Assembly: GCA_029263175.1 (NCBI GenBank)
Contig: JAJCXZ010000101.1
Coordinates: 34,718-98,717 of the forward strand
DNA from: Acidimicrobiales bacterium
GTDB lineage: Bacteria; Actinomycetota; Acidimicrobiia; Acidimicrobiales; Aldehydirespiratoraceae
Direction of reading: 5' to 3'
DNA length: 64,000 bases
Made by a program: the position numbers and the translations under genes. Under the pieces are notes generated by a model, which was not told the origin of the DNA, did no database searches, and was given only the letters and a program-made list of their open reading frames with translations. Shown here piece after piece: positions 26,618 through 34,849 of this stretch (within the stretch, counting starts at the first letter, position 1; every line of letters begins with the position of its first letter).

Positions 26618-27546
26618 CCGATCGTGCGACTGGTCACCGCCACCACCACCGTCGCGCCGCGCATCGACGGGGCAGCAACTGCTGCCGCCGCGAGAGCGGC
26701 CGCGCCGTCGCACGAGACCCGCAATCCCTCGTGGGCCGCGAGCGCCGCGGCCGCCTGCTGCATGTGCCGTTCGGACACCAGCGCAGTGTCGTCGAGCGCG
26801 TAGGCCAAGGGGGCGACGATCATCTCCGACGGCACTCGTACGGCGAGCTCCCGCGCAACCGTCGCGACTGTCGGCGTGGTGACGACCCGCCGCTCCCGCA
26901 CGGCTCGGGCCATCGCCGGTGCTCCTTCGGGGGCGACGCCCACCACCCGGGTGCGCGGCATCCGGGCATGGCACCAGGCCCCGGTGCCGAGGGCCAGCGA
27001 ACCTTCCCCGAGCGGCACGAAGACTGCGTCGGGCGGTTCGCGGAGGTGTTGCAGTTCCGCGGCCATCGTGGCCAGACCCTCGGCGAACTCGACGTGCTCA
27101 CCGTCAAGCAAGAGGGCACCGCCCACCACGCCCGCGTAGCGGCGAGCTTCCTCCTTCACATCCTCAGGGTCCTCGGCGTCCAGCCGGACCGTGGTGCCGG
27201 CATGGCGCAGGGCCTCGACCTTGGCGAGATCGGACGACAGTGGCCCAAAAAGTTCGATGTCGACACTGTGCCCGCGGCCGGCGTAGGCCATGGCGATGCC
27301 GAAGTCACCCGCAGATGCGCAGATGATGCGGTTGGTGTGCGGGTGATTGATGAAGAACCACTCGGCGGCGCGGCCCATCACCGAACCAACCGGGTTGGCT
27401 GATTCGATTTTGAGGATCACCTCGATGCCGAGAAGGCGAGAGATTCCCTCGGATCGGTATTGGGCCGTGCGAATGAACGGCCGCGGGATCATCTCGGCCG
27501 CTTCCACCACGCGGTCGAGATCGACCTTCAATGGCAGTCCAGCCAA
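26614..27546 (-). CDS. Fold-type II PLP enzyme-like protein lacking the Schiff-base lysine
   Basis: About 310 aa from TTG at 27546, chosen for GGGAGG 5 bases upstream; GTG at 27585 or 27603 and ATG at 27684 are alternatives. The fold is that of threonine/serine dehydratases and cysteine synthases: IPRPFIRTAQ, LKIESANPVGS, SAGDFGIAMAYAGRG, VPLGEGSLALGTG and CDGAAALAA. At the cofactor site SVKDRxA or SFKxRGA is replaced by SVMGRAA (Met, codon ATG), so the lysine that holds PLP is gone. The Asn of the SGN loop is Asp, and the GGGG phosphate loop is GEGS. It is therefore probably not a normal PLP enzyme. It lies 113 bases after the DUF1501 gene on the same strand. Confidence 0.78.
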   Translation of the reverse strand: MAGLPLKVDLDRVVEAAEMIPRPFIRTAQYRSEGISRLLGIEVILKIESANPVGSVMGRAAEWFFINHPHTNRIICASAGDFGIAMAYAGRGHSVDIELFGPLSSDLAKVEALRHAGTTVRLDAEDPEDVKEEARRYAGVVGGALLLDGEHVEFAEGLATMAAELQHLREPPDAVFVPLGEGSLALGTGAWCHARMPRTRVVGVAPEGAPAMARAVRERRVVTTPTVATVARELAVRVPSEMIVAPLAYALDDTALVSERHMQQAAAALAAHEGLRVSCDGAAALAAAAVAAPSMRGATVVVAVTSRTIG

Positions 27547-27659
27547 CGCAACCTCCCGGTGAGCGACCAGTGCAATCCGCGACACTGATCCTGAAGGTGA
27601 CACTGTAGTTGGCCGGAACGGGCGGCCCGGGGAGCTGCCGAGCAGCGGGATGTCGGCTG

Positions 27660-29537
27660 CTACGGCGTTCCCGCGAGGCGCCACAGGAACGTGGCCATTT
27701 GACCGCGGGTGACGTTGTCATCGGGCGCATATCGATTGCCGCCAACGCCCGTCGTGATCCCCTGCGCCAGGAGCCAGTCAACGGCCGACGAGTAGTACTG
27801 CCCCGCCGGCACATCGCTGAACCCTGAGGCCGGTGAACCACCCGGTGAGCCCTCGAGGCGCCACAGGAACGTCGCCATCTGGCCGCGAGTGACAGGGTCG
27901 TCGGGCGCATATCGATTGCCGCCGACACCGGTGGTGATCTTCTGCTGATAGAGCCAATCGACTGCGTCGGTGTAGTAGCGCCCTGCCGGCACATCGCTGA
28001 AGCCGGCGTTGGGTGCGCCCGTGGGTTCACCGCGATACCGCCAGAGGAAGGTCGCCATCTGGCCGCGGGTGACGTTCTCATCCGGCGAGAACACTCCCGG
28101 TGCGGTGCCCGTGGTGATCCCCGTGAGGGCCAGCCACCCGACCGCCGGCGCGTAGTACGCGCCCTGGGGAACGTCGCCGAACAGACTCAGCGAGCCCGCG
28201 TCGTAGAGGTCGAGCTTCGGGTAGTTCGCGCCGAGCACTTCCGTCGAATCAGCATCGAGCCAGTCCTCGAGGATGCTGGCGTAGACCGAGCGGAAGTCGA
28301 GATGGTGATGCATGTCGCCGCGGTTGTCGAGGTTGGTCAACGACGGCTGGGTGCCGTGGAGGCCACCGTTCACGGCGGGACCGATGAGCGTCATCAGACC
28401 GGCGGTGCCGTGATCGGTGCCGGTGGAGTTGCGCTCCACCCGTCGACCGAATTCCGAGAAGACGAGCATCGACGTGCGGACCGCCATGGCCGGCAACAGG
28501 TTGTTGAAGAATGCCTCGATGCCGGCATCGAGGTCGGCCATGAGGTCGTCGTGGTCAGGCCGCTGGCTGTCGTGGGTGTCGAACCCACCGAGATTGACAT
28601 TCACGAGCTGCGTGCCGAGATTCAGGTTGATCACCTGCGCCGCCACGGCGAGCTCGCGAGCCAGGCCGTCCTCGGGCAGGCCCGCCACGAAGGCCGGGGA
28701 GATCTGCTGAGCAGTGTCGACGGCATCGCCCCATGCTCCGGCAACTTGACTGCCGAAGGCGCCGATACCACCGCCTGCCTTGCCGATGTCACTGATTGCC
28801 TCGTACCCATAGCGCTCCCAACGCTCGTCACGATCAGCACCGAAGAGCGAGCCGTTGGGCGGAAGGGCGACCGCCGTACTGTTCACACCCTGGAGAGTCA
28901 GGGGAACGCCGGACCAGCCAATTGCCACCGCGCCAAGATTGTCGAGCGCCGCGCCGTCCTGGTACCGACCGAGCCAGCCGGTGGGCTGAATCTGGTTCTG
29001 GATACCGCTCATCCATGTCGCCATGGAGGTGAAGTGGCTGTGGTCATCGGTCGACTCCCCGACGCCACGAATGAAGGCCACCTGTCCGGAATCGAACCGA
29101 GACTTGAGCCCCGCGAGGTTTGGGTGGAGATGCAATCCCTCACCGACACTCGTCGAGCCATCCACCGACACGGCGAGATTGCCGCGTGCCGACTGGTAGG
29201 CGCCGTTCTCCGCCGGGATCAGCGTGTTGAGATGGTCGTTGCCGCCGTTCAGGAACACGGTGACCAGGATCTTTTGCGCCGATCCGAGGGGTGTCGCGGC
29301 TCCCGCCACGCTGCCGAGCAGCCCGGGGGCAACGTTCGGGAACATGCCGGGGAAGGCGGTGAGTCCCGCCACGCCGCCCGCGGCGAGCGCTCCCTGGAGG
29401 AACCGTCGACGGGCGATGCCGTCGCTGGTGCCGTCGCTGCGGGACAGCTTCGCCAACGCGATGTCGGCCTCGGTGGGCAGGGACAGGCGTGGGGGTATGA
29501 GCCCGCCGCCGGATCGGGAAAGGGAAATCGTGCGCAT
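27660..29537 (-). CDS. DUF1501 secreted protein with three S-layer-homology-like repeats
   Basis: 625 aa. A Tat signal (SDGIARRRFLQGALAAGGVA, near residue 40) is preceded by a 40-residue leader. DUF1501, a sulfatase-like domain, follows (about 80-435) with VFLNGGNDHLNTLIP and VFSEFGRR. The last 180 residues are three repeats of about 60 residues, each with FxDVPxGxYYxxAVxWL, GITTG and NVTRGQMATFLWR; these look like the S-layer-homology-type repeats seen in actinobacterial surface proteins. It would be exported folded and held to the cell wall. It is 15 bases downstream of the DUF1800 gene, the constant partner of DUF1501. Confidence 0.9.
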   Translation of the reverse strand: MRTISLSRSGGGLIPPRLSLPTEADIALAKLSRSDGTSDGIARRRFLQGALAAGGVAGLTAFPGMFPNVAPGLLGSVAGAATPLGSAQKILVTVFLNGGNDHLNTLIPAENGAYQSARGNLAVSVDGSTSVGEGLHLHPNLAGLKSRFDSGQVAFIRGVGESTDDHSHFTSMATWMSGIQNQIQPTGWLGRYQDGAALDNLGAVAIGWSGVPLTLQGVNSTAVALPPNGSLFGADRDERWERYGYEAISDIGKAGGGIGAFGSQVAGAWGDAVDTAQQISPAFVAGLPEDGLARELAVAAQVINLNLGTQLVNVNLGGFDTHDSQRPDHDDLMADLDAGIEAFFNNLLPAMAVRTSMLVFSEFGRRVERNSTGTDHGTAGLMTLIGPAVNGGLHGTQPSLTNLDNRGDMHHHLDFRSVYASILEDWLDADSTEVLGANYPKLDLYDAGSLSLFGDVPQGAYYAPAVGWLALTGITTGTAPGVFSPDENVTRGQMATFLWRYRGEPTGAPNAGFSDVPAGRYYTDAVDWLYQQKITTGVGGNRYAPDDPVTRGQMATFLWRLEGSPGGSPASGFSDVPAGQYYSSAVDWLLAQGITTGVGGNRYAPDDNVTRGQMATFLWRLAGTP

Positions 29538-29552
29538 CTGCTTCCTCCTGCC

Positions 29553-30971
29553 TCAGAAGACCTGGTTCTCGGGGGCGACCATGCCGAGCATGAATCCGTT
29601 GGGGGGTATCGACCATCGATCAGTGGCATGAGCCTGGCTGAACCAAGCCTCCAATCGGCTGCGGGTCTGCGAGGAGACATCCGCCAACCCGAAGAGATCA
29701 AAGATCGCCTGCACTGCGTTGGCCGCGGTCATGTCCTCGATGCCGGGAAGCAAGCCGAGTCCGTCAACTCCGTCGTCGGTCGCATTCCACCGCAATCCAC
29801 GGGCGAGACTTCCGCGGCTCCAGGCCGAGGCTGTCGAGAGCCAGCCGATGCCGCCACCCCATCCGGCCACGCTCGGTGGATCCAGCGGCACCTGGCCCAT
29901 GTTCTCCATGCGCCAGCGAAGCCCCATCTGCCCGGCATCGATGCCGAGCTGTTTGACGACGGACACAACGAAGTCGGTCGGGCTCTTGATCTGCGACCAA
30001 CGAGTGCCGGCGGCCCAGAACTCGTCATGCAGAAGGATCGCCCGCAGGAGCGGGGCGACGGTCATGTTCCCGGCGATGAAGACATCGCCGAGCTCGTTGA
30101 CGAGTGACTCGGATGGCTCCTGGTGAGCAAACCAGCGGAAGAGCTTGCCGGCGATCCGGCGAGCCGTGGCCTGCTGTCGAACCCCGTGCACCAGCTCGGT
30201 GATGACATCGCGCTCGCCACCGTGTTGGGCAATGCCGTTCCAGTTGGCCGTGATCCCGAAGAGCGTCTTTTGACCATGGTCATGGGCATCGCTCCAGTAC
30301 ACGTAGGTCGAGTCCCAGAACTCGTTGACGTTGTCCCAGCCCACTGTGTTGTGCCCGGTCCAGGCGTTCGTCATCGCCACAACGTCGGCTTCCGTGAAGT
30401 TGCCCACGCCACATGTGTAGAGCTCCATGATCTCGCGACCAAAGTTCTCCTGCGGTTCCCAGACGGTGTTGTGTTGATTGTCGAGGTGGACGAGCATCGC
30501 GGGGTGCACGGCAGTGCGACGAACGAGGTTGTCGAAGCTGCCCAATGCGTGCTGACGGAACATGCGGATCTGGTCCCACATGGCCTCGATGTCGCCCACC
30601 TTGTCCTGAGCGCAGGCGAAGTGGTCGTGCCAGAAGAAGGTGAGCCGCTCGTAGATCGGCAAGCCTCCGGCCGTCGCCGGTGCGGGAGACGGAGTCGAGG
30701 TCGGATTGGGCAGGGTGCCCATTCGCGTGACCCACCAGTCGATGACATCGCTGTGAACCTGCCACTGCTGATCGTTCACCACCCAGCTGGGGTGACCGAC
30801 GTCGGGCCCGTTCGGAATCGCATCGGCGGCAGTGAAGCCCATCGCCGCATCCACGCATTGCTGGCGTGTCTTCCCGGTCAGCGCAGTCAGTTCGGCGCTG
30901 CTTCCTCCATACCCGGTTCGGCGCAGCAGATGAGCAGCGTCCTCCCTGGTGACCGTATCGCTGGCTGGCAT
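29553..30971 (-). CDS. DUF1800 family protein
   Basis: 472 aa. Begins with the DUF1800 entry motif (EDAAHLLRRTGYGGS), then the central FFWHDHFACAQDKV and NFGREIMELYTCGVG with its acidic residues, and SPTDFVVSVVKQLG in the C-terminal half. The family is of unknown function and is nearly always next to DUF1501, as here. No signal peptide is clear, so it may be exported with its Tat-targeted partner. It is the first gene of the two; the 199 bases upstream to the next gene (30972-31170) hold no gene and probably its promoter. Confidence 0.92.
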   Translation of the reverse strand: MPASDTVTREDAAHLLRRTGYGGSSAELTALTGKTRQQCVDAAMGFTAADAIPNGPDVGHPSWVVNDQQWQVHSDVIDWWVTRMGTLPNPTSTPSPAPATAGGLPIYERLTFFWHDHFACAQDKVGDIEAMWDQIRMFRQHALGSFDNLVRRTAVHPAMLVHLDNQHNTVWEPQENFGREIMELYTCGVGNFTEADVVAMTNAWTGHNTVGWDNVNEFWDSTYVYWSDAHDHGQKTLFGITANWNGIAQHGGERDVITELVHGVRQQATARRIAGKLFRWFAHQEPSESLVNELGDVFIAGNMTVAPLLRAILLHDEFWAAGTRWSQIKSPTDFVVSVVKQLGIDAGQMGLRWRMENMGQVPLDPPSVAGWGGGIGWLSTASAWSRGSLARGLRWNATDDGVDGLGLLPGIEDMTAANAVQAIFDLFGLADVSSQTRSRLEAWFSQAHATDRWSIPPNGFMLGMVAPENQVF

Positions 30972-31170
30972 CTCGACCCTCTCTCCGCCCGCAGCCCGTG
31001 GGGCCTGTGGGCCCGCACGATGGTGCTATCGGCCCATTCGGAGAGTGGCTTGATGGGAACATTGTCCTGAGACACAACAATGAGAGGGCGACCCGGGGTA
31101 GGGCCGAACATCCTGTCCCGTCAGGACCATGAACCCGCTCCAACCGAAGTCAGAGATCAATTGACGCTCG

Positions 31171-31908
31171 TCAGGTAACCGAGACGCCCAGCGCAGAACC
31201 GATCATATATGTCGCGGTGCACGCCACGGCCGCGACCACGACCTGGCGCATCGCGGTGCGTACCGCGCTGCGCTCGGTGAAGTGGGCGACCAGAAAGCCG
31301 ACCACGGCTGCCGCGGTGATTCCGAGGACAACCGACGCGATCGTAGCGTCGCTTCCATCGGTGATGAACCACGGAATCAGGGGGATCACGGCGCCGATCG
31401 CAAAGGCGAAGAACGAGGAGATGGCGACCTGCATCGGCGACCCGACTCCCTCCGGGTCGATGCCGAGCTCTTCACGGGCATGAACACCGAGCGCAACCTC
31501 GGGGTCGGACATGATTCCGGCCGCGACCTGATCAGCGTGCTCGGCGTCGATGCCTCGCTCCCGATAGATGGCGGCGAGCTCTTTGGCTTCGGCCTCCGGA
31601 TTGTCGCGCAACGACTTGCGTTCGATCTCGAGCTCCCGCTCGATCAACTCGTTCTGGGCCCGCACACTCACCCATTCACCCGCGGCCATCGAGATCGCAC
31701 CAGCCAGCAATCCGCTGACACCGGCGAGACGGACCAGCGAGCCGTCGGTGGATGCGCCGGCGATTCCCAGAATCAACGCCACATTGCTGACAAGGCCGTC
31801 ACTGACGCCGAAAACGGCAGCACGTGCGGTCCCTCCCTGCACGTCGCGGTGCGTATGCACCCAGTGATCATGGAAGTCATCATGTTCGGCGTCGTCTGCG
31901 TCAGCCAC
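31171..31908 (-). CDS. VIT1/CCC1-family metal transporter
   Basis: 245 aa. A His/Asp-rich cytoplasmic start (residues 1-25) is followed by membrane helices typical of the VIT1/CCC1 family (near 30-50, 58-80, then 160-180, 188-208 and 215-238) with a cytoplasmic metal-binding domain between helices two and three. Signatures are FGVSDGLVSNVALILGI, AGAISMAAGEWVSVRAQNE and the Glu-rich helix ELIERELEIERKSL. Such proteins move Fe(II) or Mn(II) out of the cytosol. The gene stands alone. Confidence 0.93.
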   Translation of the reverse strand: MADADDAEHDDFHDHWVHTHRDVQGGTARAAVFGVSDGLVSNVALILGIAGASTDGSLVRLAGVSGLLAGAISMAAGEWVSVRAQNELIERELEIERKSLRDNPEAEAKELAAIYRERGIDAEHADQVAAGIMSDPEVALGVHAREELGIDPEGVGSPMQVAISSFFAFAIGAVIPLIPWFITDGSDATIASVVLGITAAAVVGFLVAHFTERSAVRTAMRQVVVAAVACTATYMIGSALGVSVT

Positions 31909-32014
31909 ACGTCGAACCTAGCGGCCAGGTGACGGTTGCGACCAAGCGGTGACGGGTCCATGACAAATCGATGACGGCGGGATCCAGATCGCATTCGGCG
32001 ACGTCAGACCCGCC

Positions 32015-33760
32015 ATGAACACCACACGAGGCACTCAATCCCCGAACGTCACACAGTCGGCCCAACGCTGGTGGGCGCTCCTGGCCGCACTCCTGACCGT
32101 GCTGTTGCTCGCATCAGCCTGCGGCAGCGACGACGACGCCGGGAGCGGCGACGATTCGAACGTTTCCGACTCCGGCAGCGACGACGGGGCCGCCGCGGAC
32201 GGGGCCGACGATGACGAGTCGACGTTTGCCGGGACGGCTGAAGCCGGCACCGACGATTCGACGGTGGACGATTCGACCGACGTCGCGGGGGACTCCGCTG
32301 ACGACACGGCAGCCGACGCGGAGGCACCGCGGTCCGGTCTGTTCGCCGGCGACGCCCCTGCCCCCACCGAGACCGAGGCCGAGCAGGCGGCCCGGGAGCA
32401 GGACAACTTCTTCCAGGAGTACGGCGTGCGCAACTTCGTCGAGACCGCACGAGACGCGCTGTCGACATTCGCTCTCGATGTCGACACCGGCAGCTACACC
32501 ATTGCCCGCCGATGGCTCGACGAGAGCCGCCTTCCCGAGACGGCTTCGGTTCGGGTCGAAGAGTTCGTCAACGCCTTCGACTACGGCTACCGGACGCCGC
32601 GAAACGGCCTCGACATTCACATCGACGGCGGGCCCTCCCCGTTCGACGACAACAATGTCGTCGTGCGAATCGGCGTTCAGGCAGCCGTGATCGACGACCG
32701 TGACCGTGAGAACGCCGCGCTGACATTCGTGGTCGACACCTCGGGCTCGATGGACCGAGATGATCGTCTCGGTCTCGTCAAGGAAGCGCTGACCGAGATG
32801 ATCGGTGAACTCGACGACGACGACACCGTCGCCATCGTGACCTACGGCGACAGCTCGGCGATCGTGCTCGAGCCGACCCTGGTGCGCAACGACGACGAGA
32901 TCTACGAGGCCATCGACGACCTCCGCCCCGGTGGCTCCACCAACCTCGAGGCCGGCCTTCGTACCGGCTACGAGCTGGCGCAGGAGGCCTACGTCGAGGG
33001 CGGAATCAACCGGGTCATCCTCGCATCGGACGGCGTCGCCAACGTCGGCAACACCGACCCCGACGCTCTCAGTCGCGAGATCACCGACCGTGCGATCAAT
33101 GGCATCCAGCTCGTCACCGTCGGGTTCGGCATGGGCAACTTCAACGACACCACCATGGAACAACTGGCTGACCAGGGCGACGGCTTCTACGCCTATGTCG
33201 ACACGCTGGACGAGGCCGAGCGACTCTTCGAGGTGGAGCTGATCGACAACCTCACGCCGGTTGCCATGGATGCTCGCATCCAGGTCGAGTTCGACGAGGA
33301 CGTGGTCGAGGCTTACCGGTTGATCGGCTTCGAGAACCGTGGCGTTCTCGACTCGGACTTCCGCAACGATGACGTCGACGCCGGCGAGTTGAACTCCGGC
33401 CACACCGTCACCGCCATCTACGAGCTGAAGCTCGATCGCAGCGTCGACCTCGAGAACGATCGAGACGACCTGGCTGTTGTCAGCCTGCGCTGGCAGGATC
33501 CGCTCACCCGGGACTGGATCGAGATCGATGAGGAGATCGACCTCCGTGACGTCGAGCTGAACTGGCTCGACACCACTGCCGAGTTCCGCCTCGCCACGAC
33601 GGTCGCGGCGTGGGCCGATGTCCTCCGTGGTAGCCCGTTCGCCGAGGACGTGACTCTGCGAGCCCTCGCCGAGGAAGCCGAACTCATCGACGACGAACTC
33701 CGCACCGAACAGACCGAGGAGTTGGCCCGCCTGACCAGGCTCTCCGCGGAGTTGCTCTAA
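32015..33760 (+). CDS. von Willebrand factor A domain lipoprotein (YfbK-like)
   Basis: 581 aa. Lipoprotein signal with lipobox LLLASAC (Cys near residue 36), then a very acidic, low-complexity linker of about 80 residues rich in Asp/Ser/Ala. A vWA N-terminal region (ALDVDTGSYTIARRWL) precedes the vWA domain (about 240-410) with an intact metal site: DTSGSMDR, GGSTNLEAG and ASDGVANVG. The C-terminal part is the DUF3520-type tail. It is exposed outside the membrane and probably binds a protein partner through a metal ion. The last two bases of the stop are the start of a palindromic repeat. Confidence 0.92.
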   Translation: MNTTRGTQSPNVTQSAQRWWALLAALLTVLLLASACGSDDDAGSGDDSNVSDSGSDDGAAADGADDDESTFAGTAEAGTDDSTVDDSTDVAGDSADDTAADAEAPRSGLFAGDAPAPTETEAEQAAREQDNFFQEYGVRNFVETARDALSTFALDVDTGSYTIARRWLDESRLPETASVRVEEFVNAFDYGYRTPRNGLDIHIDGGPSPFDDNNVVVRIGVQAAVIDDRDRENAALTFVVDTSGSMDRDDRLGLVKEALTEMIGELDDDDTVAIVTYGDSSAIVLEPTLVRNDDEIYEAIDDLRPGGSTNLEAGLRTGYELAQEAYVEGGINRVILASDGVANVGNTDPDALSREITDRAINGIQLVTVGFGMGNFNDTTMEQLADQGDGFYAYVDTLDEAERLFEVELIDNLTPVAMDARIQVEFDEDVVEAYRLIGFENRGVLDSDFRNDDVDAGELNSGHTVTAIYELKLDRSVDLENDRDDLAVVSLRWQDPLTRDWIEIDEEIDLRDVELNWLDTTAEFRLATTVAAWADVLRGSPFAEDVTLRALAEEAELIDDELRTEQTEELARLTRLSAELL

Positions 33761-33814
33761 CGCACGCTGGGGACAGACCCCAGCGTGCGTTAGCCGCAGA
33801 CCCCAGCGTGCGTT
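33759..33814. repeat. Palindromic repeat with a second copy of one arm (REP-like; possible terminator)
   Basis: Perfect 14-bp inverted repeat AACGCACGCTGGGG (33759-33772) / CCCCAGCGTGCGTT (33778-33791) with a 5-base ACAGA loop. The right arm recurs exactly at 33801-33814 after GCAGA, so the block is one and a half palindromes. It starts inside the stop codon of the vWA gene. There is no T-run, so it is not a standard intrinsic terminator, though the hairpin is strong. The GGGG-ACAGA-CCCC core resembles the palindromes associated with REP-type elements. Confidence 0.7.
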
Positions 33815-33907
33815 GGAAGATCGCCAGATGGTTCCCTCGCTCGGCACCGGCTCGCCGAGATCCCTGGAGGGGTAGGGAACCGGGGCTGGGGGTGGCAAGA
33901 TCGGCTC

Positions 33908-34849
33908 GTGAGTGTCGGCCGATTCGCCCCCAGCCCCACTGGCACCCTCCATGTCGGAAATCTTCGCACTGCACTGGCGGCCTGGCTCTTTGCCCGGGCC
34001 GCTGGTTCGCGTTTCCTCCTTCGCTTCGAGGATCTGGACGATGCAACGGCTCGACCCGAGCACGAGGCGTCGCAGAAACGAGACCTCGAGGCGCTCGGGC
34101 TCGACTGGGATGGAGAAGTCGTCCGCCAGTCCGATCGGCTCGACCTCTATCGGGATGCGCTTGCCGATCTACAGCACAGCGACCTGACCTACCGGTGCTG
34201 GTGCAGTCGGCGCGAGGTTCGAGAAGCGGCGTCCGCGCCCCACGGCGAAACGGTCGGCGCGGCCCCCGGCCACTATCCGGGGACCTGTCGCGAGCTCACC
34301 GCCGTGCAGATCGCCGAGAAGGAAGCATCTGGCCGACCCGCCGCTCTGCGGATCAGGGCCGATGCGACCGAGATCTCGATCACCGATCGGCTGCACGGAG
34401 TTGTGACGACCACCGTCGACGACTTCGTCCTACGTCGAGGCGACGGCACACCGGCCTACAACCTCGTTGTCGTCGTGGATGATGCCGACCAGGGGATCGA
34501 CGAGGTCGTGCGTGCTGACGACCTGCTCCTGTCGAGCCCACGCCACGCCCTGCTCCAGGACAGGCTCGGACTCCCCCACCCCGACTGGGTCCACGTGCCC
34601 CTCGTACTCGCCCCCAACGGTGACCGATTGGCCAAACGTGACGGCGCCGTCACCCTGGAAGAGCGACTTGCGCTCGGCGATACCCCCGAGCGCATCGTGG
34701 CGATGTTCGCGCGCAGCCTCGGACTTCTCGGCGACGAGGAATCACCAGGGGGGATCACGGCGCGAACACTGCTCGCCGGGTTCGATCCCGAGAAGATCGA
34801 GCTCCAACCCTGGACGCTCCTCCCCCGACAGATCGAGGAGCCATGGTGA
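33908..34849 (+). CDS. gluQ: Glutamyl-Q tRNA(Asp) synthetase
   Basis: 313 aa from GTG. A shortened glutamyl-tRNA synthetase that puts glutamate on the queuosine base of tRNA(Asp). It has the catalytic domain only, with FAPSPTGTLHVGNLR (HIGH motif as HVGN) and LAKRDGA (in place of KMSKS). The zinc site is present: CWCSRREV followed later by HYPGTCR. The anticodon-binding domain of full GluRS is missing, as expected. It implies that the organism makes queuosine. Its stop overlaps the ppx/gppA start by 7 bases. Confidence 0.92.
   Translation: MSVGRFAPSPTGTLHVGNLRTALAAWLFARAAGSRFLLRFEDLDDATARPEHEASQKRDLEALGLDWDGEVVRQSDRLDLYRDALADLQHSDLTYRCWCSRREVREAASAPHGETVGAAPGHYPGTCRELTAVQIAEKEASGRPAALRIRADATEISITDRLHGVVTTTVDDFVLRRGDGTPAYNLVVVVDDADQGIDEVVRADDLLLSSPRHALLQDRLGLPHPDWVHVPLVLAPNGDRLAKRDGAVTLEERLALGDTPERIVAMFARSLGLLGDEESPGGITARTLLAGFDPEKIELQPWTLLPRQIEEPW

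Noticed and set aside
28302..30107. 601-codon open frame on + across the DUF1501/DUF1800 genes
   Set aside because: It lies opposite two well-recognised genes, its protein is rich in Arg/His/Gly with no domain, and it spans the gene boundary; it is a high-GC shadow frame.
32114..34063. 649-codon open frame on - across the vWA lipoprotein and gluQ
   Set aside because: Antisense to two clear genes and to the palindromic repeat; the protein is low-complexity Val/Asp/Gly sequence.
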